This document shows positions 32,146 through 39,692 of a stretch of DNA of 64,000 bases, piece after piece. Numbering within the stretch: the stretch's first letter is position 1; each line of letters starts with the position of its first letter. The translations under genes and the position numbers were made by a program. A model generated the notes under the pieces. That model had not been told where the DNA came from. It did not search any database and saw only the letters and a list, made by a program, of their open reading frames with translations. Source of the stretch: Nitrososphaerota archaeon. GTDB lineage: Archaea; Thermoproteota; Nitrososphaeria; Nitrososphaerales; Nitrosopumilaceae. The stretch spans positions 1 through 64,000 of the forward strand of contig JAJPKL010000039.1 of NCBI GenBank assembly GCA_021323705.1, read 5' to 3'.

Positions 32146-32727
32146 TCATCCCTCAAACTCGTCCCAGATCAAATCTATCCTATCTCTGAGTTCTTTTACG
32201 TCGATTTTTTCCATGAAATCTCTTTCTACCCTATATCCATAAAGTTCGTTCTCGCTGTACGTTGGGTCGACCAGTCTGTCTTCTACATGAGGAATTGCGC
32301 CGGACTTCCATTCTCTCATCTCAAACATCCACACAGGATCGTTCAAATCTGTAAAGTCTATGTCATCATGACCTATGAAAAGCACATGGCACTTGGGCAG
32401 ATTCGCATAAAGTTTTTCATATGCAATCATTTGTGCCTTTGAAATGAGTATTCTGTCATCGTGAAATATTTTGAGCTCGAAGATCATAAACCCTCCATTG
32501 TGCTCAATCAACCAGTCGATATCGGTACCGCCTGATGTCTTCATGCGCTTTGATATCAAATTGCCAAGAACCTCTCTTGTTTTTGCAAACAAAAGAGGAT
32601 TTGCTATCTTGTGCTTTGGTTCGTCGAGTTCATCTTTGATGTGGCTTGACTTTGGTTTACCTGCTGTTTTTGCCCCATTTTGACTGTACAAAATGTCTGC
32701 AAGGTTAGGCTTGGCATCAGGCGACAT
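32146..32727 (-). CDS. PD-(D/E)XK nuclease-like protein
   Basis: The product is 193 residues. A helical N-terminal half leads to a restriction-endonuclease-like core: GGTDIDWLIEHN (Asp69/71), strand FMIFELKIF (Glu84-x-Lys86) and helix ISKAQMIAYEKLY (Gln99). This is the D...(E/D)xK...Q order of the PD-(D/E)XK superfamily. The N-terminal GGTDIDW resembles metal-site strands in Holliday-junction and repair nucleases. The C-terminal third is unassigned. The substrate is unknown; a DNA-repair or recombination role is inferred. Confidence 0.7.
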   Translation of the reverse strand: MSPDAKPNLADILYSQNGAKTAGKPKSSHIKDELDEPKHKIANPLLFAKTREVLGNLISKRMKTSGGTDIDWLIEHNGGFMIFELKIFHDDRILISKAQMIAYEKLYANLPKCHVLFIGHDDIDFTDLNDPVWMFEMREWKSGAIPHVEDRLVDPTYSENELYGYRVERDFMEKIDVKELRDRIDLIWDEFEG

Positions 32728-32889
32728 TATGAAGCGTTGGACGTGGCTATCTTATAGATACTCGAAATCAATTTTTGGAAACAAATAGCTATGTCAAGCA
32801 TACAAAAACACGATTCGATAATGTCTCAAAACGTTATGTGTTGCAGTGTGTACTTACCAAGATTTATGCCAAATCCACTCACATAACAT

Positions 32890-33348
32890 GTGGTCAAAAT
32901 CAAGGTAAGGCTGCGAATTGACATGCCGCGTGAAATAGTGTGGCAAACGGTTTCTGATATAGACAACGACCCCTACTTTTGGAAAGGGATAACATCTACT
33001 AGAAATCTCTTCAAAAATGAAAATACGCTTGTACGCGAAGTGATACTGGGTGAGGACAATATATGCACCCAACTGGTAACGACATGGCCTATAGAAAAAA
33101 TTCGGGTACAGTGGATAAAGGGAGTTATAAAAGGAGTAAAAGAAATTCTCTTAATTTCTTTAGGAGACAAAACGCTTTTTGAGGTTCAAATGAACTATGA
33201 GTTTCCTGGAATAGGAAGATCAGATTCTAGACTACTTGCAAAGCTATTTCAAAACGAGGCAGAACTTGCTGCTGATCTCATAAAAAGAATTTCCGAAACA
33301 CAAGATTGCGAAACTTACCTGACTGCGAGAAAATTGTGGGTGAACTAA
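32890..33348 (+). CDS. SRPBCC (START/Bet v1-like) protein, co-transcribed with TFB
   Basis: The product is 152 residues with the helix-grip pattern of the polyketide cyclase/dehydrase group: IDMPREIVWQTVSDIDNDPYFWKG, a central beta-sheet and a long C-terminal helix. The gene at 52002-52418 is a paralogue (FWKG, VREV..G/VNREV, KGV(I)KG/KGVIDG). It begins with GTG, and its TAA stop ends directly before the TTG of the TFB gene, so the two are translated from one message. Such folds bind lipids or other hydrophobic ligands. Confidence 0.85.
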   Translation: MVKIKVRLRIDMPREIVWQTVSDIDNDPYFWKGITSTRNLFKNENTLVREVILGEDNICTQLVTTWPIEKIRVQWIKGVIKGVKEILLISLGDKTLFEVQMNYEFPGIGRSDSRLLAKLFQNEAELAADLIKRISETQDCETYLTARKLWVN

Positions 33349-34341
33349 TTGGCAAAGACAAACAAAGTCAAGCAGATTCTTTTTGACGATTCATCATCAG
33401 GTATTGCATCAAAAAAGATGGAAGTTTTTGACACATCTTCTCAAAAATGCCCCACAGTGGGATGCAAGGGAGAGCCGATAATTACTGACATCTCCTCTGG
33501 AGAGATAATCTGCGGCTCTTGCGGATTTGTACTGCTTGAAAGATCCATAGATCCAAACCCAGAACATATTTCTGATGCAACAGAGTTTGTCACAAAAACA
33601 AGAACGGGACCTGAGCAGTCTCTTACAATGTACGATATGGGAATGATGACCGTAATATCTGACAAAGATGCTATGGGTCGGGCCTTGTCCAATGACATGA
33701 AAAATACTTTCGGCAGACTAAAGGTACTTAACAGCAGAAGCAGGATGGCATCATCTAACCGCACGCTCAGGTTTGCCTTGTTGCTTCTCTACTCACTTAA
33801 AACAAAGTTGGGCCTCCCGGACTCGACAGCAGAAAATGCTGCGTATCTTTACCGCAAGTCAATGCAAAAAAAGATAACAATAGGACGAAGCGCAAAAGGA
33901 TTAATGTCAGCATCTGTCTACTTGGCCTGCAGGCAGACTGATATCCCGCGCTCTCTAGCTGACATATCTGAGGCAGCTAACGTGAGCAAGAAAGAGGTCA
34001 GCCGTGCCTACCGAAACCTCGTTGAAAAGCTTGAGATATCTATAGATCCATGCAACCCATCAGAGTTTGTCACAAAGATAGCGCACGAAGCAAACATCAG
34101 TGAAAAGACACAAAGGGATGCTCTTAAGATGCTGTTGCAACTGTCTGAGAACGGAACGTCTGCAGGCAAAAATCCGATGGCTCTCGCAGCAGCTGCACTT
34201 TACTTGGCATGTGTCTTAAACGGTGAAAAAAAGACCCAGTCTGAGATAGCAAAGGCTTCTGGAATAACCTCTGTTACCATAAGAAACAGATACGCTTCGC
34301 TAAAAAAAGAGATCAAACTTAAAACAAGCGATTCCATCTAA
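33349..34341 (+). CDS. tfb: Transcription initiation factor B, second copy
   Basis: The product is 330 residues from a TTG abutting the SRPBCC stop. The zinc ribbon is C34-x4-C39, C55-x2-C58 (GEIICGSCGFVLLER). The B-linker is TRTGPEQSLTMYDMGMMT and the cyclin repeats include SAKGLMSASVYLACR and AGKNPMALAAAALYLA. The final helix-turn-helix is ASGITSVTIRNRYASLKKEI. It shares the design of the TFB at 8290-9237 but differs enough in the linker to suggest a separate promoter set or condition. The N-terminal extension of about 25 residues is unusual. Confidence 0.97.
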   Translation: MAKTNKVKQILFDDSSSGIASKKMEVFDTSSQKCPTVGCKGEPIITDISSGEIICGSCGFVLLERSIDPNPEHISDATEFVTKTRTGPEQSLTMYDMGMMTVISDKDAMGRALSNDMKNTFGRLKVLNSRSRMASSNRTLRFALLLLYSLKTKLGLPDSTAENAAYLYRKSMQKKITIGRSAKGLMSASVYLACRQTDIPRSLADISEAANVSKKEVSRAYRNLVEKLEISIDPCNPSEFVTKIAHEANISEKTQRDALKMLLQLSENGTSAGKNPMALAAAALYLACVLNGEKKTQSEIAKASGITSVTIRNRYASLKKEIKLKTSDSI

Positions 34342-34376
34342 ACCGGATGGAAAAATTATTTTTTGTTTGTAATTCT

Positions 34377-34955
34377 CTAGCCTAATGATCTAGAGTGCTT
34401 GTGAGTGTGAGGCCTTTCTCCCGGATACTTTCTTCTCATGTGGCCCGAGGGTCTCCCATATAGTAATTCTAAGAACCAAGCTTCATGCTCGATCTCTTCC
34501 CTGAGTATGTCTTTTGCCACGTCGTATGTGGCAGGATCTTTGTTGTATGTCATTTTGCACACCTTGTTCCAGTTCACAATTGCTCCCTGTTCTGCTTTTA
34601 GACATTTTTCAAGTATTGCCTTGGTATCTGTTGGATTTGGGGGCAACTGCAAGAACTCACAGCCTGACATCTTGATAAAATTTTGAGCATCAATTGGCAG
34701 CTTGCCGCCAAGTTCGTAAATTCTTGAAAGGCATGACTCAAAGTGACTGAGGTCCTCAAGCCTTGCATCCTCAATAACTCCCTTCAGCGATTCTCCTTCC
34801 ATTCCAGTGCAGTGTGCCCTGAGATTTGTAAAATAGTAATAGGCAGTAAATTCAACTGATGCATTGTAAACTAGAGCGTTTATCAATTCCTTTATGTTGA
34901 CGCCGTTTTGCTCAAGAACTTTGACGCCGACAACGTTTGGTTCCTTCTTAGTCAC
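34377..34955 (-). CDS. DPSL-type (thioferritin-like) ferritin-family protein
   Basis: The product is 192 residues with the four-helix bundle of ferritin-like iron proteins. Ligand-type residues are Glu35 (SVEFTAYYYF), ExxSHFE around 67-73, Glu122 in KAEQGAIVNWN and EEIEHEAWF near 153-160. Cys118 and Cys133 lie close in helix D, as in the DPSL/thioferritin group of archaeal Dps-like proteins, which protect from peroxide by oxidising iron. A His-rich tail (PHTHKHSR) ends it. A TATA-like sequence (34977-34987) lies about 25 nt before the ATG. Confidence 0.9.
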   Translation of the reverse strand: MTKKEPNVVGVKVLEQNGVNIKELINALVYNASVEFTAYYYFTNLRAHCTGMEGESLKGVIEDARLEDLSHFESCLSRIYELGGKLPIDAQNFIKMSGCEFLQLPPNPTDTKAILEKCLKAEQGAIVNWNKVCKMTYNKDPATYDVAKDILREEIEHEAWFLELLYGRPSGHMRRKYPGERPHTHKHSRSLG

Positions 34956-35020
34956 AGTTACGATTCAGGACTGGTGGAAGATATAAAGAGATCGTTATCC
35001 TGCAGCAAGGCTTAAAATAG

Positions 35021-35047
35021 TTAGATAACTAATGATTAGATACCTAA
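35021..35047 (+). promoter_or_regulatory. Two operator-like dyads at the MarR start
   Basis: TTAGATAACTAA (35021-35032) and TTAGATACCTAA (35036-35047) are 12-bp sites, each with TTAG/CTAA arms, and 15 bp separates their centres. With the TATA-like CTTAAAATAG at 35011-35020 and a predicted start near 35040, they cover the promoter and first bases, ideal for repression by the MarR dimer encoded next. Confidence 0.6.
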
Positions 35048-35052
35048 TCTAT

Positions 35053-35532
35053 ATGGCCAAATATGATTTTGAAACAAGTGTGGGATTTGTAGTTAACAGT
35101 ACTGCAAAGGCATTCCAAAAAGTCTTGGACATGGAGTTGAGGAAAAATGTAGGCGTAACAATCAGCCAGTGGCGCGTTATAGTGACCCTAATCCAACATC
35201 CGGGTTTGACTCAAAAAGAGATTGCAGACAAGGTTGGGATCGAAGGCGCTACGCTTGTGCCGGTAATTGACAAAATGGAACAGGAAGGACTGTTAAAAAG
35301 AAAACCTGACTCAAAAGACAGGCGAGTGAATCGCATATACCTGACCTCCAAGGCTGACTCTCTATGGAATTCTATGATGGAGTGCGCCCTTCACATAAGA
35401 AAAACTTCTACCAAAGACATATCGGAAGACGAGCTTGAAACCACACTAGAAACACTGCGCAAAATATCAAAAAACCTGTCAGAGTATTTTGAGGTCGACA
35501 CTATGCTTGCAGTGCCACGAAAAAAGGTTTGA
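35053..35532 (+). CDS. MarR-family winged-helix regulator
   Basis: The product is 159 residues from the ATG at 35053 (the frame opens at 35032 inside the operators). The winged helix includes VTISQWRVIVTLIQHPGLTQKEIADKVGIEGATLVPVIDKMEQEGLLKRKPDSKDRRVNRIYLT. Hence a recognition helix after QKEIA and a wing with DSKDRR are visible, typical of MarR. The helices at both ends form the dimer and ligand cleft. It lies 10 bp before an MFS exporter, so it probably represses that gene and itself until a hydrophobic inducer binds. Confidence 0.93.
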   Translation: MAKYDFETSVGFVVNSTAKAFQKVLDMELRKNVGVTISQWRVIVTLIQHPGLTQKEIADKVGIEGATLVPVIDKMEQEGLLKRKPDSKDRRVNRIYLTSKADSLWNSMMECALHIRKTSTKDISEDELETTLETLRKISKNLSEYFEVDTMLAVPRKKV

Positions 35533-35542
35533 GATGAAATAA

Positions 35543-37024
35543 ATGGTAATGTCAAAGGGACCAAAAGATATCTCGCCTGATACAATATCTCCACTTGCAT
35601 GGAAGACGCTTATCATTCTCAGCCTTCTTGCAACGATGGTGATGTATGCTGAAACAATGCTTGTTCCGGCAATACCTGATCTCATCAAGGACTTTCATAT
35701 TTCTTATAGCACATCATCGTGGATTCTCACCACTTATCTTGTAGCTGGGGCAATCATGACTCCAATTGCAGGCAAGTTGTCTGATGTCTACGGCAAGAAA
35801 AAGATGCTGCTTGTCATTATGATAATTTATGCAATAGGAGTATCGCTTGGAGGATTTGTAACAAACATCTACGAAATGTTGATAGTTCGTGTAGTGCAGG
35901 GAATCGGGATGTCTATGTTTCCAATTGCATTTGGACTGATAAGGGAACAATTTCCGATACGTAAGCTTGCCATAGGGCAGGGGATAATTTCTTCCATGTT
36001 TGCAGCAGGTGCAGTCATTGGGCTGGTTGCAGGTGGACACCTGATTCAAAATTACGGGTGGCAGGCCACTTTCTTCTCAATAATACCTATAGTGATTACA
36101 CTAATTGCGGTGGTGCAGAAATTCATTCATGTAGGAGAGATACATCCGCACTGGAAGGACGAACCAAACCAGTCAGCCCCAAATCAAAAGCCTAGCATCG
36201 ATGTCCAAGGTGCCGTGACGCTTGCAATTTCAGTGACTGCATTTCTTATGGCTCTTACCTTTGTTGAGACTGGAGACGCGATAGAATCTTCCACAATGCT
36301 AGGCTTGGTTGCAATTGGAGTTGTCTACCTAGTATTCTTTGTCATAATAGAACAGAGATCAAAGTCTCCTCTGATTGATCTCAAAATACTGCTCAACAAA
36401 ACAATACTGCCATCAAATGTAATGATAATGATTGTTGGAATGTCAATGTTCATGGTATTTCAGACAATACCGGTGCTGATTCGAAGTCCTTTACCGCTTG
36501 GTTTTGGAGAAGATCCTGTGGCCACAGCAAACGTGCAGCTGCCGTTTGCGCTAGTCCTACTAATTTTTGGCCCCACTTCCGGCTTTATTATTTCTAAACT
36601 AGGCTCTACAAAACCCATAATTGTCGGAAGCATCATTGGCGCAGCCGGATTCTCTAGTCTTCTGATGTACCACTCAACAGAGTTTATGGTTTCTGCAAGT
36701 CTTGCAGTGCTATCTACAGGTCTTTCTCTTATCAATGTAGGAGCAATGAATGTAATCATGATTGCAACTCCAAAACAAAATGTCGGCGTCTCACTTGGCA
36801 TGAGCACGCTGATAAGAATAATTGGTGCATCAGTTGGACCTACAATGGCTGGTATGTTCATGCAGACTCACAAGACATCCCTGCCGGGAGTTGTCGGAAC
36901 ATTTCCTACTGCAGATTCTTACAACTTGATATTTCTCTGCGCTACGCTAGTCTCCATAGCGTCAATCGGCCTTGCCGTATTTTTGAGAAGCTCTGTCTCT
37001 AAAACACTGGTTCATACAAAATAA
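35543..37024 (+). CDS. MFS transporter, DHA2 (14-helix) family, MarR-linked paralogue
   Basis: The product is 493 residues with 14 predicted helices. GETMLVPAIPDL-like helix 1 (AETMLVPAIPDL) and SWILTTYLVAGAIMTPIAGKLSDVYGKKK (loop 2-3 motif) match the gene at 6782-8254 closely along the full length, including SPLIDLK and VGNSIGPS-like parts (IIGASVGPT). The first ATG is used here; a further ATG is 6 bp inside. Its operon with MarR indicates inducible efflux of toxic hydrophobic compounds. It ends 4 bp from a convergent gene. Confidence 0.93.
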   Translation: MVMSKGPKDISPDTISPLAWKTLIILSLLATMVMYAETMLVPAIPDLIKDFHISYSTSSWILTTYLVAGAIMTPIAGKLSDVYGKKKMLLVIMIIYAIGVSLGGFVTNIYEMLIVRVVQGIGMSMFPIAFGLIREQFPIRKLAIGQGIISSMFAAGAVIGLVAGGHLIQNYGWQATFFSIIPIVITLIAVVQKFIHVGEIHPHWKDEPNQSAPNQKPSIDVQGAVTLAISVTAFLMALTFVETGDAIESSTMLGLVAIGVVYLVFFVIIEQRSKSPLIDLKILLNKTILPSNVMIMIVGMSMFMVFQTIPVLIRSPLPLGFGEDPVATANVQLPFALVLLIFGPTSGFIISKLGSTKPIIVGSIIGAAGFSSLLMYHSTEFMVSASLAVLSTGLSLINVGAMNVIMIATPKQNVGVSLGMSTLIRIIGASVGPTMAGMFMQTHKTSLPGVVGTFPTADSYNLIFLCATLVSIASIGLAVFLRSSVSKTLVHTK

Positions 37025-37028
37025 AATC

Positions 37029-37853
37029 TTAGGATTCGTTAGTCGTATCTGTACTCTCAAGTTTACTTTTGAGAAGGCTTATCTCATTTTTTGCAGCCTC
37101 GTATTCTTCTCTTGTGCGCGCAAGAGCCGCCTTTACAATATCCAACTCTTTCTTTGTGGCCTCATACTTTGAGTTGAGCGCCGCAGTCACTGCACCGGCC
37201 GCCTCGACTATTTTTTTCGTGTCGTCTTTCCTGCCCACTGCGGCAAGTTCTTTTTCTATAAACTCTAGCTCATTTTTTACTATGAGTGTCTCCTTTTTCT
37301 TCATTTCATGTTGTGATTTTAGTGCATCAAGTTCTGATTTTGACTTTTGTACCAGCGTCTTTGCATCCTCTACTTCCTTTCTAGCTTCGTCTATTTTTGA
37401 TTGTATTTCATCAAGTTCTCTTGTCTTCTCTTCTTTTTGAGATTCTATTGATGAAAGTTCGTCTCTTCTGTGCTGGATCTGTCGCTTGACCTCTTCAATC
37501 TCGTTCTGATTGTATTGGGATTTTACCATCTCAAGTTCAGACTTGGCTTTTTTTATCTGGTCTTGCACTGTTTCTCGCTCTTCTCTGATTGAGGAAATCT
37601 CTGTCCTCAGGGACTCTAGTTCTTCGCTTGCTGCCTTGGACTCTTTTTTTGCAGCATCAAGTTCAGATTTTACCCCCTCTAGTTCCCGCGTATAAGAGTC
37701 AAGCATGAGAGCACTTTCCTGAATATCTTTTTTTATCTGGTCCAGCTCATTTTGTGATTGTATTTTTTGGTCCTGTTCCAGAATGCGTTCTTGCACGCTT
37801 TCTTTTGATCCTTCGCTTTCAGATTCCTTCTTTGAGCGGCCAAAAAGTCCCAT
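37029..37853 (-). CDS. Long coiled-coil protein
   Basis: The product is 274 residues, nearly all coiled coil. Heptads such as LDQIKKDIQESALMLDSYTRE, EELESLRTEISSIREERE and SIESQKEEKTRELDEIQS extend from about residue 30 to 265. The N-terminus (MGLFGRSKKE) is short and basic, with no membrane segment. There is no ATPase head, so it is not a full SMC or Rad50. It may be a structural or partition-like spacer protein. The function is not recognised. Confidence 0.8.
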   Translation of the reverse strand: MGLFGRSKKESESEGSKESVQERILEQDQKIQSQNELDQIKKDIQESALMLDSYTRELEGVKSELDAAKKESKAASEELESLRTEISSIREERETVQDQIKKAKSELEMVKSQYNQNEIEEVKRQIQHRRDELSSIESQKEEKTRELDEIQSKIDEARKEVEDAKTLVQKSKSELDALKSQHEMKKKETLIVKNELEFIEKELAAVGRKDDTKKIVEAAGAVTAALNSKYEATKKELDIVKAALARTREEYEAAKNEISLLKSKLESTDTTNES

Positions 37854-37909
37854 TAGTAGAACTTGTTGCTTATGGTAAGAAAAGTATTCCTCTTTGAGCA
37901 GAGCAACAA

Positions 37910-38104
37910 TCAGCCAGTTCTTTTCTTTCGAACAAAACTGATGTAAAATCCTATCCCGCCTATGGCAAACCCAAATATGATTACTGCCAGCCCTGACGCG
38001 GTGTCATTTTTAAAGTAACCTGGCGCAAACACAAAGATCAATATGCCAATTGCAATCAGTACCATCCCGCTGCCCTTTGGCCTGTTGTGCTCACTGTGTG
38101 CCAT
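37910..38104 (-). CDS. Small two-helix membrane protein
   Basis: The product is 64 residues. A His/Asn-rich N-terminus (MAHSEHNRPKGSG) is followed by two hydrophobic helices (MVLIAIGILIFVFAPGYF and GLAVIIFGFAIGGIGFYI) and a basic end (RKKRTG). The ATG is 1 bp after the lysS stop region, so it is probably co-transcribed with lysS and elp3. No function is recognised. Confidence 0.7.
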   Translation of the reverse strand: MAHSEHNRPKGSGMVLIAIGILIFVFAPGYFKNDTASGLAVIIFGFAIGGIGFYISFVRKKRTG

Positions 38105-38105
38105 G

Positions 38106-39692
38106 CTAGATGTGCTCAGATATGGAAGCAGCTACTTTCTTTCTTCCAATGTCAAGTATGAAAGGCCCAAGCTTCGGTCCTCTGTCAGAAGCTAGTATTA
38201 TCTGATATAGAATCTTGAAAAAGTCTTTTGGTTGTACGCCGTTGCTTTTTGCAATTTGATATATGTCATTTTGCAGATCGGCCGGTTCGTTATCAACAGA
38301 CAAAACATTTGCAAGCTCTGTCAGAGCTTTCTTTGCCGAGTCGTCTATCTGTACTTCTACCTTTGATGGCCTGTCAAAGTCATCTGCATAATTTCCAGCC
38401 AATGCAATCAACTCATCAACATCTTTGGATGTTTCCTTTATGGTTCCGTATTCAATGAGTTTTTTTGTCACCCTTGCAACTCTGTCTTCTCTAAATATTT
38501 TTCCCAGCTGGATTAACAGCCTATAATTTACATACGGCGGTTGGGTTTTTGGGGGATTCAGCAAATTCACGTACTCGTACAGGCCTCTTGTCTTGATTGT
38601 CTTTGCTTTGTTGTCAAGCTTAATCTTTCCAAAGTAAATGTTCTCAAGCTCATGGTACTCTTCCATCAAGGCAGGAATGTCTTCAAAGCCAACCTCGCGT
38701 GTGCCGGTAATTCTCTTGTATAGTAGTAACAAGATAGATTTGGGCGTGCCATATTTTAGCCACGCCTGAGACGTCACCACATTGCCAAGGGACTTGGATA
38801 TCTTCTTGCCTCCTTTGTCAAGAAACATCTCGTATTTTACATGGGTAGGATGCGGAAAACCAAGAATCTCGTCTGCCACCCAGTCGTTGACCTTGACTGA
38901 GTCCATGATGTCTTTTCCATATGCCTCAAACCTAATGTCAAACGCCTGCCATCTTGCTGCAAACTCTACCTTCCAGGCAAGCTTTCCCATGTCTTTTGTA
39001 ATGTCTGCTATGCCATCGTGGCCGCAGCCGTCAAGAACTCTGGAGCCAATCGTAGTGCTGCCGCACTTGTACTTGATCTTTTTCTCATCAGGAAGGTATT
39101 CATACGCAATCGCAGTGTAAAGCCTGCCGCAGTTTGCACAGACAGGAAAGTAAGGCAAGGTCTCCTGGTATTTTTCCTGACCAACAAGCTCAGCAATTTT
39201 TTCTCCAATCTTTTTGCTGTTTGTAAGTATTGTGTGAATCTGGTCTTTTAGCAGGCCGTTCTTGTAAGTGTCCACTCCTCGCTGAAACTTGTACTTGATT
39301 CCAAGCTTGTCAAGCCCATCAAGAAGCAAACTGCTCATGTGCAGCCCGTATGAATCATGGCAGCCAAAGGGATCGGGAATAAACGATACAGGTTTTGCAA
39401 TATGGTCTTTTAGCCAATCAGGCAGTCCTTCCGGTATCTTTCTGAGCCCGTCAAGATCATCAGAATACGCAATGAGTTCTGACTTGAATCCCATGTCTTC
39501 GAGCGCAAGTTTTACTCCATACGCCCTAACAGCATCCCCCAAACTTCCGATGTGGGGAATACCTGACGCACCAAGACCGCTCTCTACTCGTATGGTACCG
39601 GTGCTTCTTCCAAGAGATTTTTCTCTTTGGAGAAGCTCATCTGCAAGCTTGTCTATCCACGTGCCTCTCCCGATTGTTTTTTGCTCTTCCAT
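38106..39692 (-). CDS. lysS: Class I lysyl-tRNA synthetase (archaeal type)
   Basis: The product is 528 residues. It attaches lysine to tRNA-Lys with ATP. The HIGH-type motif is IPHIGS at residues 45-50 and the KMSKS-type motif is KISKS near residue 300. A Cys-rich insert with CANCGR and CGSTTIG..CGHDG forms a zinc site, as in other class I LysRS. This class, rather than class II, is typical of many archaea. It overlaps elp3 by one base, so the two genes form an operon. Confidence 0.97.
   Translation of the reverse strand: MEEQKTIGRGTWIDKLADELLQREKSLGRSTGTIRVESGLGASGIPHIGSLGDAVRAYGVKLALEDMGFKSELIAYSDDLDGLRKIPEGLPDWLKDHIAKPVSFIPDPFGCHDSYGLHMSSLLLDGLDKLGIKYKFQRGVDTYKNGLLKDQIHTILTNSKKIGEKIAELVGQEKYQETLPYFPVCANCGRLYTAIAYEYLPDEKKIKYKCGSTTIGSRVLDGCGHDGIADITKDMGKLAWKVEFAARWQAFDIRFEAYGKDIMDSVKVNDWVADEILGFPHPTHVKYEMFLDKGGKKISKSLGNVVTSQAWLKYGTPKSILLLLYKRITGTREVGFEDIPALMEEYHELENIYFGKIKLDNKAKTIKTRGLYEYVNLLNPPKTQPPYVNYRLLIQLGKIFREDRVARVTKKLIEYGTIKETSKDVDELIALAGNYADDFDRPSKVEVQIDDSAKKALTELANVLSVDNEPADLQNDIYQIAKSNGVQPKDFFKILYQIILASDRGPKLGPFILDIGRKKVAASISEHI

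Noticed and set aside
32790-32885. 31-codon frame before the SRPBCC gene
   Set aside because: Methionine/serine-rich with no motif. It ends 4 bp before the SRPBCC GTG, so a leader role cannot be excluded but is unsupported.
37029-37853. Coiled-coil gene as an SMC/Rad50-type ATPase
   Set aside because: No Walker A or B motif and no head domain; only the coiled coil is present.
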